Part shown: positions 7,431 to 12,036 of the stretch, piece after piece | How the letters are laid out: each line of letters opens with the position of its first letter | How positions within the stretch are numbered: position 1 is the first letter of the stretch | Source of the DNA: a virus | IMG/VR virus record: IMGVR_UViG_3300035698_026868 | Location: 1 to 24,006 of that record | Direction: 5' to 3' (one strand) | Length of the DNA stretch: 24,006 bases | Position numbers and translations under genes: made by a program | The notes under the pieces: generated by a model | Seen by the model: only the letters and a program-made list of their open reading frames with translations | What the model was told of the DNA's origin: nothing | Databases searched by the model: none

Positions 7431-7454
7431 TAAAAAAATAATACTATATATATT
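7424..7454 (+). promoter_or_regulatory. Rightward promoter for the RHH-SSB operon
   Basis: TTTACA (7424-7429) lies in the right arm of the palindrome. The A/T-rich track downstream offers TATATA at 7447-7452 (17-base spacer) or TATATT at 7449-7454 (19-base spacer) as -10. Transcription would start 15-20 bases before the ATG at 7478. Confidence 0.45.
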
Positions 7455-7477
7455 GATTAATAACAAGGGGGATAGAG

Positions 7478-7636
7478 ATGAAAAAAGAATTAAATACAAC
7501 TGTTCAAATTCCACGAGAAGTTTATGTCAGGCTGCAAGAAATTAAGCTTAAATATTTGGAGCGTGGTGAGAAGTTTAGGATTAGAGATTATGTTGAAGAA
7601 GTGTTACTTGACGCAACTGATAGGGAGCTACACTAA
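7478..7636 (+). CDS. Ribbon-helix-helix (Arc/MetJ-type) transcriptional regulator
   Basis: Encodes 52 residues: ATG 7478 to TAA 7634-7636, preceded by AAGGGGG six bases upstream. The sequence begins MKKELNTTVQIPREVYVRL, a short basic beta strand (TTVQIP) leading into helix A, then a turn with ERGEKFRIRDYV and helix B ending in VLLDAT. This is the standard beta-helix-helix layout in which two monomers pair their strands and insert them in the DNA major groove. The stop overlaps the SSB start (TAATG). Its place next to a perfect palindrome controlling two operons suggests autoregulation of the replication switch. RHH assignment rests on pattern alone. Confidence 0.68.
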   Translation: MKKELNTTVQIPREVYVRLQEIKLKYLERGEKFRIRDYVEEVLLDATDRELH

Positions 7637-7941
7637 TGAATAGAGTCACGTTGATTGGATATCTCGGAAGTGATGCTGAGATTAAGGACTACAATGATGG
7701 GTCATACGTTAGATTAAATTTTGCTACTAGCGAAAAAATACTGGATGAAAAGGTCACGAATTGGCATTCAGTAATCCTTTTTGGCAAAATAATAGAATGG
7801 TCAATGCCATTGCATAAGGGTCAGAAGCTAATGATCGAAGGTCAGATCAAATACAAAGAGATTGAGGGTAAAGTGTTAACGTCAATAATTGCTAGATCAC
7901 TGCACAAAATGGAAAGGAATGACAATAATGATTCTAGATAG
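7636..7941 (+). CDS. ssb: Single-stranded DNA-binding protein (OB fold)
   Basis: Encodes 101 residues. MNRVTLIGYLGSDAEIK is the typical SSB N-terminus, followed by YVRLNFATSEK, TNWHSVILFGK and GQKLMIEGQIKYKE, which are the OB-fold strands and the conserved W-H and G-L-E positions. The domain is complete, but the protein ends at about residue 101 with Asn/Asp/Arg and lacks the long linker and acidic DDDIPF-type tip that recruits partner proteins. It coats ssDNA during phage replication and recombination. The 3' end overlaps the next small gene by 14 bases. The Erf protein in the same operon carries a tip of the missing type. Confidence 0.9.
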   Translation: MNRVTLIGYLGSDAEIKDYNDGSYVRLNFATSEKILDEKVTNWHSVILFGKIIEWSMPLHKGQKLMIEGQIKYKEIEGKVLTSIIARSLHKMERNDNNDSR

Positions 7942-8101
7942 AGATGGATCTGGGAATGGTTCTGGCCATGGATATGGTGATGGATATGGATATGGATATG
8001 GTGATGGTGATGGTAGTGGGCATGGATATGGTGATGGTGATGGTGATGGATATGGATATGGTAATGGTAGTGGGCATGGATATGGTGATGGTGATGGTTG
8101 A
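7928..8101 (+). CDS. Gly/Tyr/Asp-rich repeat peptide
   Basis: Encodes 57 residues from ATG 7928, with AAAGGA upstream inside the SSB gene. After a short leader (MILDRDG) the whole protein is a low-complexity run of GYG, GDG, GSG and GHG units. It has no hydrophobic core and is probably disordered; the alternating Gly-Asp could bind cations. Similar Gly-Tyr-Asp peptides occur beside DUF6948-type genes in other phages as far as I recall, and this window has one on each side of that gene. Coding is supported by the ribosome-binding site and by a repeat unit that keeps the frame; function is unknown. Confidence 0.6.
   Translation: MILDRDGSGNGSGHGYGDGYGYGYGDGDGSGHGYGDGDGDGYGYGNGSGHGYGDGDG
7949..8101 (+). 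repeat. GGTGATGGATAT-type hexanucleotide-based tandem repeat
   Basis: The DNA is an imperfect array of 6-base units of the form GGTGAT, GGATAT, GGTAGT and GGGCAT. All units are multiples of three bases, so copy-number change by slippage would lengthen or shorten the peptide without a frameshift. A related shorter run lies at 8443-8528. Confidence 0.8.
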
Positions 8102-8130
8102 TGTTAAAAAATAAAAACTAATTTTTAACA
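8102..8130 (+). other. AT-rich hairpin between repeat gene and DUF6948-like gene
   Basis: TGTTAAAAA (8102-8110) and TTTTTAACA (8122-8130) form a perfect 9-base stem with an 11-base loop, immediately after the stop codon. The stem has few G/C pairs, so it is a weak attenuator or RNA-stability element at most, not a convincing terminator. Confidence 0.35.
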
Positions 8131-8142
8131 AAAAGGGATAAA

Positions 8143-8442
8143 ATGAAGTCAAAAAATATTGGTAAAATTTGTATGGTAAGGACTTATAGTGCAGGCGTAT
8201 TTTATGGAAAACTTGAGTCATTAGAAGGTCAACATGGAGTAGTGAAAAAAGCAAGGCGCGTCTGGTATTGGGATGGTGCGGCTTCATTGTCACAGCTAGC
8301 AACAAAGGGATCTTCTGCACCTGAGAACTGTAAATTTCCGTGTGCTGTAGAATCTGTGGAGCTAACAGAGATTATTGAAATTATTCCTATGACAGCAAAA
8401 GCTATCAAGGCACTTGACTCGGTTAAAATATGGGAAAAATGA
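8143..8442 (+). CDS. DUF6948-like phage protein
   Basis: Encodes 99 residues with AAAGGG upstream. The sequence shows a small beta-rich domain with VRTYSAGVFYGKLESLEG at about 12-29, ARRVWYWDGAASLSQLA at 37-53 and a C-terminal ESVELTEIIEIIPMTAKA. These are the phrases I associate with the DUF6948 family, common in phages and without known function. The family match is from memory. The gene is bracketed by two Gly-Tyr-Asp-rich peptide genes and its stop overlaps the next start (ATGA at 8439-8442), so the three are expressed together. Confidence 0.72.
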   Translation: MKSKNIGKICMVRTYSAGVFYGKLESLEGQHGVVKKARRVWYWDGAASLSQLATKGSSAPENCKFPCAVESVELTEIIEIIPMTAKAIKALDSVKIWEK

Positions 8443-8531
8443 ATAGTGGGTATGGTAGTGGTAGTGGGTATGGTGATGGATATGGTTTTGGTGATGGTGA
8501 GGGTTGTGGATATGGTGAGGGCAATGGATAA
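8439..8531 (+). CDS. Second Gly/Tyr-rich repeat peptide (30 residues)
   Basis: ATG 8439 overlaps the DUF6948-like stop (ATGA) and is preceded by GGGAAAA; the frame ends at TAA 8529-8531. The peptide starts MNSGYGSGSGYGDGYGFG and continues with Gly alternating with Asp, Glu, Tyr, Cys and Asn. It is compositionally homologous to the peptide at 7928-8101, probably a duplicated or shortened copy. The overlap coupling on both ends (next gene starts at 8524) supports translation despite the small size. Confidence 0.55.
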   Translation: MNSGYGSGSGYGDGYGFGDGEGCGYGEGNG

Positions 8532-8700
8532 AAAAGACAGCATATTTTATAACATGACAAACGATGAAGCCCGACAGTGGATCATCGACAATAGCCCGAT
8601 CAGGCCAGGCTGGAAACCACCATCTAAAGAGAGTTGCAGGCAAGCTGTCAGGATTATTGAAAAAGTTTTGCAGAAACGGCAGAAAATGGTTAAAATATAG
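8524..8700 (+). CDS. Small phage protein of unknown function
   Basis: Encodes 58 residues from ATG 8524; GGTGAGGG just upstream is the ribosome-binding site, and the start overlaps the end of the repeat peptide by 8 bases. The N-terminal half contains ARQWIIDNSPIRPGWKPPS, a motif that looks conserved, and the C-terminal half is a basic amphipathic helix (VRIIEKVLQKRQKMVK). It may bind nucleic acid by this helix, but no family is recognised. It sits directly before the Erf gene in the recombination operon. Confidence 0.62.
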   Translation: MDKKDSIFYNMTNDEARQWIIDNSPIRPGWKPPSKESCRQAVRIIEKVLQKRQKMVKI

Positions 8701-8707
8701 GATAAGT

Positions 8708-9235
8708 ATGGAAATATATGAACGAATTTTAAATGTGATGAATGAAACTAAGAAGGTTATACAAACAGGACATAATAAATTTCAGGGGTATAAATATCTA
8801 AAATATGAAGACATTCTAACAGCGATAAGATCGGCTATGATTAAAAATGGAGTACTATACTATAATAGTGTACTCGAAGAACATTTAGGTTCATTTGATA
8901 CCAAAAAAGGCAAAATGAACTGGACGCGAATAAAGGTTAAGCATACTTTCACAGATGGTAAAGACAAGATCGAGTTTGATAACTGGGGTTATGGGTCAGA
9001 TAATGGCGATAAAGCTGTGTATTGTGCCATGACAGGAGCCAAAAAGTATGCTTACACCACTATGCTTATGTTAGCAGATGGTATAGAAGGGGAGTCGACC
9101 GACCCCGAGAATGATAAACCAGAACCTACCCCTCCACCAACAAAAGCACCAGTAAATAATCAAGGTGGCTTTCCAGCGGATTGGAAAAAAGATGATAATG
9201 ATCCCGGGCCCATAGCAGAAGATATTCCTTTTTAA
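8708..9235 (+). CDS. Erf-family single-strand annealing protein
   Basis: Encodes 175 residues from ATG 8708, with AGGA at a 5-base spacing. The core has FQGYKYLKYEDILTAIR at 25-41, a central beta region (YYNSVLEEH, RIKVKHTFTDG), and the family hallmark GDKAVYCAMTGAKKYAYTTM at 100-119. A Pro/Asp-rich linker (about 131-165) follows. The protein ends in AEDIPF, nearly identical to the acidic tip of bacterial SSB. Erf anneals complementary strands during phage recombination, genome circularisation and repair. It works with the SSB and RusA encoded nearby. The tail suggests recruitment of host proteins that bind the SSB tip; that is inference. Confidence 0.82.
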   Translation: MEIYERILNVMNETKKVIQTGHNKFQGYKYLKYEDILTAIRSAMIKNGVLYYNSVLEEHLGSFDTKKGKMNWTRIKVKHTFTDGKDKIEFDNWGYGSDNGDKAVYCAMTGAKKYAYTTMLMLADGIEGESTDPENDKPEPTPPPTKAPVNNQGGFPADWKKDDNDPGPIAEDIPF

Positions 9236-9251
9236 GTCAATTACAATTGAC
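9236..9251. promoter_or_regulatory. Inverted repeat overlapping the -35 box
   Basis: GTCAATT (9236-9242) and AATTGAC (9245-9251) are perfect 7-base arms separated by AC. The right arm contains most of the TTGACT -35 hexamer, so a bound protein would compete with RNA polymerase. A similar TCAAT/ATTGA palindrome overlaps the -35 at 11135-11145. Confidence 0.5.
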
Positions 9252-9274
9252 TTTACTGTGTAGTTTGGTATAAT
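9247..9274 (+). promoter_or_regulatory. Strong promoter upstream of the small-lipoprotein operon
   Basis: TTGACT (9247-9252), a 16-base spacer and a perfect TATAAT (9269-9274) with an upstream TGG (9266-9268), giving an extended -10. It is just after the Erf stop and about 40 bases before GTG 9313. It is one of the best sigma-70-type matches in the window. Confidence 0.7.
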
Positions 9275-9312
9275 AGAAAGTAGAGTAAGGAAACGATAAA
9301 GGGGGGATCTAA

Positions 9313-9387
9313 GTGAACCTAATAGAGATTATAGCATTAATTGGGTTTACTATTTTTGTAATCATTTTAATTAAGGGGAAAGTATGA
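9313..9387 (+). CDS. 24-residue membrane peptide
   Basis: GTG 9313 has a strong G-run ribosome-binding site (AAAGGGGGG at 9298-9306, spacing 6), and the frame ends at TGA 9385-9387, overlapping the ATG of the lipoprotein gene (ATGA). The peptide is a hydrophobic helix (IIALIGFTIFVIILI) with a basic end (KGK). It follows a strong promoter directly. These features support a real membrane microprotein coupled to the lipoprotein, or a leader peptide. No homologue is recognised. Confidence 0.5.
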   Translation: MNLIEIIALIGFTIFVIILIKGKV

Positions 9388-9587
9388 AAAAATTAATTTG
9401 TGTGATCGCTTTAATAAGTCTAAGTAATTGTAATTTTGGTGGAATAATCCAAGCAAAAGATAGCTCATCATCATTAGGCCCAGTGGATAGTTTAGGGGAA
9501 AAATGCTATGGTGACTGGAATTGTGGAGCCCTTGAGAAGTGTTATATAGGGCAATTTAAAGTCACTGGAATTTGTGTGGATAAATAA
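9384..9587 (+). CDS. Small Cys-rich predicted lipoprotein
   Basis: Encodes 67 residues. MKK plus a hydrophobic region and the lipobox LSNC predict cleavage before Cys16 and lipid attachment. The mature part has four Cys (41, 47, 53, 64), spaced like a small disulfide-stabilised module (CYGDWNC, KCYIG, GICVDK). AAGGGGAAAGT precedes the ATG. It is likely exposed on the outer surface or in the periplasm of the infected cell. Roles such as superinfection exclusion are known for phage lipoproteins of this size, but nothing specific identifies it. Confidence 0.65.
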   Translation: MKKLICVIALISLSNCNFGGIIQAKDSSSSLGPVDSLGEKCYGDWNCGALEKCYIGQFKVTGICVDK

Positions 9588-9589
9588 TT

Positions 9590-9781
9590 ATGAATAAATC
9601 AGAATGCCCAGGCTGTAATAAGATGAAAAATATGACTCAGGGGGGATCATTTCCGGATAAGAAGCCGAAAGATCATCCCATCAGAATATGCTTATCATGT
9701 TCAAGGATACTAAAGAAATATGGCCTTGGGACCGTGAGGACTTTGAGAACTTTTTTAGAGGGGGGAAGTGATGCTTTATAA
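9590..9781 (+). CDS. Small zinc-ribbon-like protein
   Basis: Encodes 63 residues with two CxxC pairs, CPGC at residues 6-9 and CLSC at 34-37, about 25 residues apart, as in a small zinc ribbon. The rest is basic. The start lies two bases after the previous stop, and the end overlaps the next gene by 11 bases, so it belongs to the same operon. The ribosome-binding site is weak, suggesting reinitiation. It may bind nucleic acid or act as a protein adaptor; function is unknown. Confidence 0.6.
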   Translation: MNKSECPGCNKMKNMTQGGSFPDKKPKDHPIRICLSCSRILKKYGLGTVRTLRTFLEGGSDAL

Positions 9782-10214
9782 AATGTTATCTATTTTAGGT
9801 ATTTTGGTCTTATCTAATTGTGGCGATATGACAGGCGATGTAAACTTGTCAGCTAAAAAGGAGGCAGAAATTAAAGCTCAAGCCGAAACTAAAGCTTCAA
9901 TTTGTCCCTCTTTTTCGGAATTGCTTAAATTAAAGGCAAATCAAAAGATTGCCGTTGAATTTCTAGCATTAGATATTGATATAGAGAATGAAGTTGATCT
10001 GGTGGTTCCTCAAATGTTGAAAAGAGGGATGTCAAAACAACAAGTTAAAGATGTCATAGGCCAAGGTGAGAACGATGACTTTCTAGGAAAAGATTGTTGG
10101 ACTTATGGCTACCAAGATAAATGTTGTGAGCTGTCTTGTAAAGTCTGTTTTGAAAGAGGCGAATTAGATGAGATTGATAATATAAAAGGCGCTTATGTCG
10201 ATGTAAACTTTTAA
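9771..10214 (+). CDS. Predicted lipoprotein with BamE-like C-terminal pattern
   Basis: Encodes 147 residues from ATG 9771 (AGGGGGGAA directly upstream; the in-frame GTG 9768 is less likely). A hydrophobic leader ends in the lipobox LSNC, lipidated at Cys17. An Ala/Lys/Glu-rich helix follows (about 27-44). The C-terminal half has GMSKQQVKDVIGQG at 86-99, then CWTYGY at 109-114 and CFERGELDEID at 126-136. This order recalls the BamE/SmpA-type fold (GMS-x-QV-x-x-xxG, then W-x-Y, then FxxGxLxxI). Additional Cys at 109, 118, 119, 123 and 126 may form disulfides. The resemblance is by eye and the function unknown. Confidence 0.65.
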   Translation: MLYKMLSILGILVLSNCGDMTGDVNLSAKKEAEIKAQAETKASICPSFSELLKLKANQKIAVEFLALDIDIENEVDLVVPQMLKRGMSKQQVKDVIGQGENDDFLGKDCWTYGYQDKCCELSCKVCFERGELDEIDNIKGAYVDVNF

Positions 10215-10223
10215 TGAAAGCTA

Positions 10224-10391
10224 ATGATGAAATACTTTGTATGCTACGAGGAAGAGGAATCAGTTAAGCTATTAACCTTCTACAAAATGGATCGAATGAA
10301 TGAGTTTATGAAAGGTTTGGCAGATAGCGGCCTTAAGGTTATAGCTGCAGGCAAATCGCAGCGAGGTATGTATGAAAAACCCTATTGCTGA
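10224..10391 (+). CDS. Small hypothetical protein
   Basis: An open frame of 55 residues from ATG 10224 (or 54 from ATG 10227) to TGA 10389-10391. It fills the gap between the lipoprotein gene and the HTH gene, overlapping the latter by 20 bases. The sequence begins MMKYFVCYEEEESVKLLTFY and has a helical middle and a basic C-terminus, a composition that looks like a real protein. The ribosome-binding site is weak. No family is recognised. Confidence 0.45.
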   Translation: MMKYFVCYEEEESVKLLTFYKMDRMNEFMKGLADSGLKVIAAGKSQRGMYEKPYC

Positions 10392-10596
10392 CTATCTAGA
10401 AAAAGAAGAGAAGAGTCAAGCTTGGCTAGCACGTGAAGCCGACTGCAAAAAACAGACTATTCATGCTTATATAAATGATGTTTCAACTAATATTACAGCT
10501 ATATTGATGTTTAGAATTTGGATGGCTACCGGCATTAGACCTGCAGTTATGGCACGTTATGCCACTTTTAAATTAAATAATAAGGATGAATTATAA
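10372..10596 (+). CDS. Cro/CI-like helix-turn-helix regulator
   Basis: Encodes 74 residues with CGAGG upstream. The helix-turn-helix is SQAWLAREADCKKQTIHAYI at residues 15-34 (helix, turn at Ala-Asp-Cys, recognition helix KKQTIHAYI). It is preceded by an N-terminal helix typical of small Cro-like proteins and followed by a third helix and a tail ending NNKDEL. There is no C-terminal oligomerisation or protease domain. It may act as a DNA-binding repressor of the accessory or early promoters in this region. Target sites are not determined; palindromes at 9236 and 11135 are candidates. Confidence 0.65.
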   Translation: MKNPIADYLEKEEKSQAWLAREADCKKQTIHAYINDVSTNITAILMFRIWMATGIRPAVMARYATFKLNNKDEL

Positions 10597-10601
10597 ATGT
10601 A

Positions 10602-10610
10602 TGTTATAAT
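10602..10610 (+). promoter_or_regulatory. Extended -10 promoter for a leaderless gene
   Basis: TGT-TATAAT (10602-10610) is a perfect extended -10 box, with only six bases between it and ATG 10617. There is no -35-like hexamer at the right distance and no Shine-Dalgarno, so transcription probably begins at or next to the A of the ATG. Confidence 0.5.
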
Positions 10611-10616
10611 TGATAT

Positions 10617-10868
10617 ATGGAACATAATTTCAATGAAAATGCGGTCGATGAAAGTACAGAAGATGATAAGTCAGGTAAATCTGCTAGAAAATATACTTAT
10701 AACGCTTATTGTGATAGCCCAATGTGCATCGAAAAGCGATATAGACAATGGCCCAGTGGCTGGTTTGGCAACAAAGGTACTGCAAAGCTAGGAGGACTTA
10801 GGGAAGGGGATCCAAAACCCTTTGCTTGTCCAGATTGCAAGTATCCTTTGTTTTGGGAAAGAGTGTAA
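10617..10868 (+). CDS. Small zinc-binding protein, probably leaderless
   Basis: Encodes 83 residues. The first 20 residues are acidic (DESTEDDK) and probably disordered. Cys32 and Cys37 together with CPDC at 71-74 form a four-Cys zinc site, with WPSGW and a Gly/Lys-rich loop between the pairs. The pattern suggests a zinc ribbon that could bind nucleic acid. An alternative frame (10597-10791) is hydrophobic in places but lacks the consistent pattern. The start has no ribosome-binding site and follows an extended -10 box by six bases. Confidence 0.6.
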   Translation: MEHNFNENAVDESTEDDKSGKSARKYTYNAYCDSPMCIEKRYRQWPSGWFGNKGTAKLGGLREGDPKPFACPDCKYPLFWERV

Positions 10869-10871
10869 ATA

Positions 10872-10919
10872 TGGGGGGGGGTTTTATGAACTGCCAAACC
10901 GAGTAAGCGCCCCTCCCCA
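10872..10919 (+). other. G9/C4TC4 hairpin with a mini-ORF in its loop
   Basis: A run of nine G (10873-10881) can pair with CCCCTCCCC (10910-10918); with the flanking T-A this makes a 10-base stem containing one G-U pair and a 28-base loop. The loop holds ATG 10886 followed by six codons and TAA 10904-10906, with the G-run placed as its ribosome-binding site. No T-tract follows, so it is not an intrinsic terminator. Confidence 0.45.
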
Positions 10920-10939
10920 CCTATATGATTGGAAGTAAT

Positions 10940-11113
10940 ATGAAAGAACATGGATTAAGCGTTACAGAATTATCGAAAGAGATTAAAAAACTTGTCCAAA
11001 AAATGATAGATGATAATGAAACGAAGATTCAAAAGATAGATAGAGTGAGATATTTGGACTCTAAAATCAAAAAACTTAAAGACTCAACCCACCGATTTAA
11101 AATAGTTAAATAA
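10940..11113 (+). CDS. Small helical protein, paralogue A
   Basis: Encodes 57 residues from ATG 10940 (GGAAG at 10931-10935; the in-frame ATG 10925 has no such site). It is highly charged, Lys/Asp/Glu-rich and probably an all-helical hairpin (LSKEIKKLVQKMIDDNETK, then KIDRVRYLDSKIKKLK). It aligns with the product of the gene at 11189 around EIK-LV-x-x-I-x-x-NE and the following K-D heptads, so the two look like tandem paralogues. Function unknown. Confidence 0.6.
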   Translation: MKEHGLSVTELSKEIKKLVQKMIDDNETKIQKIDRVRYLDSKIKKLKDSTHRFKIVK

Positions 11114-11134
11114 TAAAATTAATCAATAATTAAA

Positions 11135-11145
11135 TCAATGATTGA
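11135..11145. promoter_or_regulatory. TCAAT-G-ATTGA palindrome overlapping the -35
   Basis: TCAAT (11135-11139) and ATTGA (11141-11145) flank a single G and overlap the TTGACA -35 box. Further TCAAT copies occur close by at about 11122 and 11172. It resembles the repeat at 9236-9251, so one regulator could control both promoters. Confidence 0.45.
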
Positions 11146-11168
11146 CACCCCTCCCAAATAATTATAGA
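11142..11168 (+). promoter_or_regulatory. Promoter for the gene at 11189
   Basis: A perfect TTGACA (11142-11147) is followed by TATAGA (11163-11168) after 15 bases. The spacer is short and contains CCCCTCCC. The expected transcript would start about 11175 and include the G6 ribosome-binding site at 11179-11184. Confidence 0.5.
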
Positions 11169-11188
11169 CAATCAATAAGGGGGGTTAT

Positions 11189-11395
11189 ATGACTTCAATT
11201 AATGTGACAAAAATGTTAACTTTAAAGGAACTGGTCACGAGTAAAGTAGCTGAGATTAAACATTTGGTCCATGCTATAATAAATGCAAATGAATCTGACT
11301 TTGACAAATTAGATAAACTAACGCAGACTCAAAGAAGGTTAGAAGGTTTATGCTCAGTTAAAAGTGTTAGAAAGAAAGAATTTAGTCCAAGCTAG
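11189..11395 (+). CDS. Small helical protein, paralogue B
   Basis: Encodes 68 residues with AAGGGGGG five bases upstream. After MTSINVTKMLTLKEL the protein is helical and charged: AEIKHLVHAIINANESDFDK then KLTQTQRRLEGL, resembling paralogue A in the same order. The C-terminus is basic. It has its own TTGACA promoter, unlike paralogue A. Function unknown; such small helical hairpins can be inhibitors or DNA mimics, but nothing specific is seen. Confidence 0.6.
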   Translation: MTSINVTKMLTLKELVTSKVAEIKHLVHAIINANESDFDKLDKLTQTQRRLEGLCSVKSVRKKEFSPS

Positions 11396-11424
11396 TGCAA
11401 TTAAAGAATGGGATAGAGAGTATA

Positions 11425-11619
11425 ATGACTTTGAAAACTAAAAAACCATACTTATTTTATTATAACGACATTATTGACGGTTGGGCTATCTGTCCGGATC
11501 TTATAAAAATATTTGATTGGAAGTTATTAGCTGATGAGGAGCAGGTTGAGGTTCTATTTAAAGTAAAATGGTTTACTGAAAGAGAGTTTGCTTGTTTAAA
11601 AGCTGTAATGGAACTCTAA
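11425..11619 (+). CDS. Small hypothetical protein
   Basis: Encodes 64 residues from ATG 11425; the frame remains open to GTG 11395, which overlaps the previous gene. It starts MTLKTKKPYLFYYNDIIDGW, with many aromatics, and has a helical C-terminal half (ADEEQVEVLFKVKWFTEREF). It ends inside the 3' end of the convergent sigma-like gene, overlapping by 24 bases. There is no recognisable motif. The start is uncertain. Confidence 0.5.
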   Translation: MTLKTKKPYLFYYNDIIDGWAICPDLIKIFDWKLLADEEQVEVLFKVKWFTEREFACLKAVMEL

Positions 11620-12021
11620 GATCTTCCTGATTTCTTTCATGCGATGAATGGGCCAGGTTGACGACTTATTGAATAAGTGTGCAATTTCAACATATTTTAG
11701 GCCATACTTAACTCTCAACAATAAGATAGCGCGATCAACATCGTTTTCAATTTTATCACAGATTGAAGTGTCGAATGGTTTTTCAAAGAGGGCCCTTTTA
11801 TTATCATCATACTCAATTGCACAATTAAGTAGTTTTTTAGCGCCATATCTGCCATTTTTACGTCTCATATACTCACAAAAGATCACTTTTTTACTGTAAC
11901 AACCATTTTTGAGGTAGTACTCAATTCCAAATGATGCAAAATCTTCTGCATCTTCAAAGATAAACTTTTTCATTCTGGCATGGTTGAATAGATTATTCCA
12001 AAACTTTTTTAATTTATGCAT
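11596..12021 (-). CDS. RNA polymerase sigma-like transcription regulator
   Basis: Encodes 141 residues on the minus strand. The N-terminal third (NLFNHARMKKFIFEDAEDFA at 10-29) resembles the DAEDF-containing region 2 of small sigma factors. The C-terminal segment from about 95 to 134 (RAILLLRVKYGLKYVEIAHL, then a Ser-rich turn and WPIHRMKEIRKIL) resembles the region 4 helix-turn-helix that contacts -35 DNA. It is compact, as in phage-encoded sigma-like late regulators. It lies just before the late operon. Its own ATG has no Shine-Dalgarno and follows an extended -10 by six bases. A plain HTH regulator is the alternative. Confidence 0.6.
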   Translation of the reverse strand: MHKLKKFWNNLFNHARMKKFIFEDAEDFASFGIEYYLKNGCYSKKVIFCEYMRRKNGRYGAKKLLNCAIEYDDNKRALFEKPFDTSICDKIENDVDRAILLLRVKYGLKYVEIAHLFNKSSTWPIHRMKEIRKILEFHYSF

Positions 12022-12027
12022 ATCATG

Positions 12028-12036
12028 AGTATATCA
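12028..12036 (-). promoter_or_regulatory. Extended -10 promoter of the sigma-like gene
   Basis: On the minus strand, TGA-TATACT (12036-12028) is followed by only six bases before ATG 12021. TTGCTT lies 18 bases upstream as a poor -35. The arrangement predicts a leaderless mRNA and matches that at 10602-10617. Confidence 0.45.

Noticed and set aside
7934-8543. Minus-strand Ile/Thr-rich frames (ITITIS patterns)
   Set aside because: They are the reverse complement of the Gly-Asp/Tyr coding repeats, with no ribosome-binding site.
10597-10791. Frame with hydrophobic segment overlapping the zinc protein
   Set aside because: It overlaps the four-Cys protein in another frame, its ATG lies upstream of the perfect TATAAT, and its composition is irregular.
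10706-10951. Minus-strand frame of 81 residues
   Set aside because: It covers the zinc protein gene and the G/C hairpin on the opposite strand; no ribosome-binding site and Pro/Ser-rich shadow composition.
11147-11184. Hairpin of CCCCTC with the G6 ribosome-binding site before 11189
   Set aside because: The C-rich arm is inside the promoter spacer and would not be in the transcript from that promoter; relevant only to read-through RNA.
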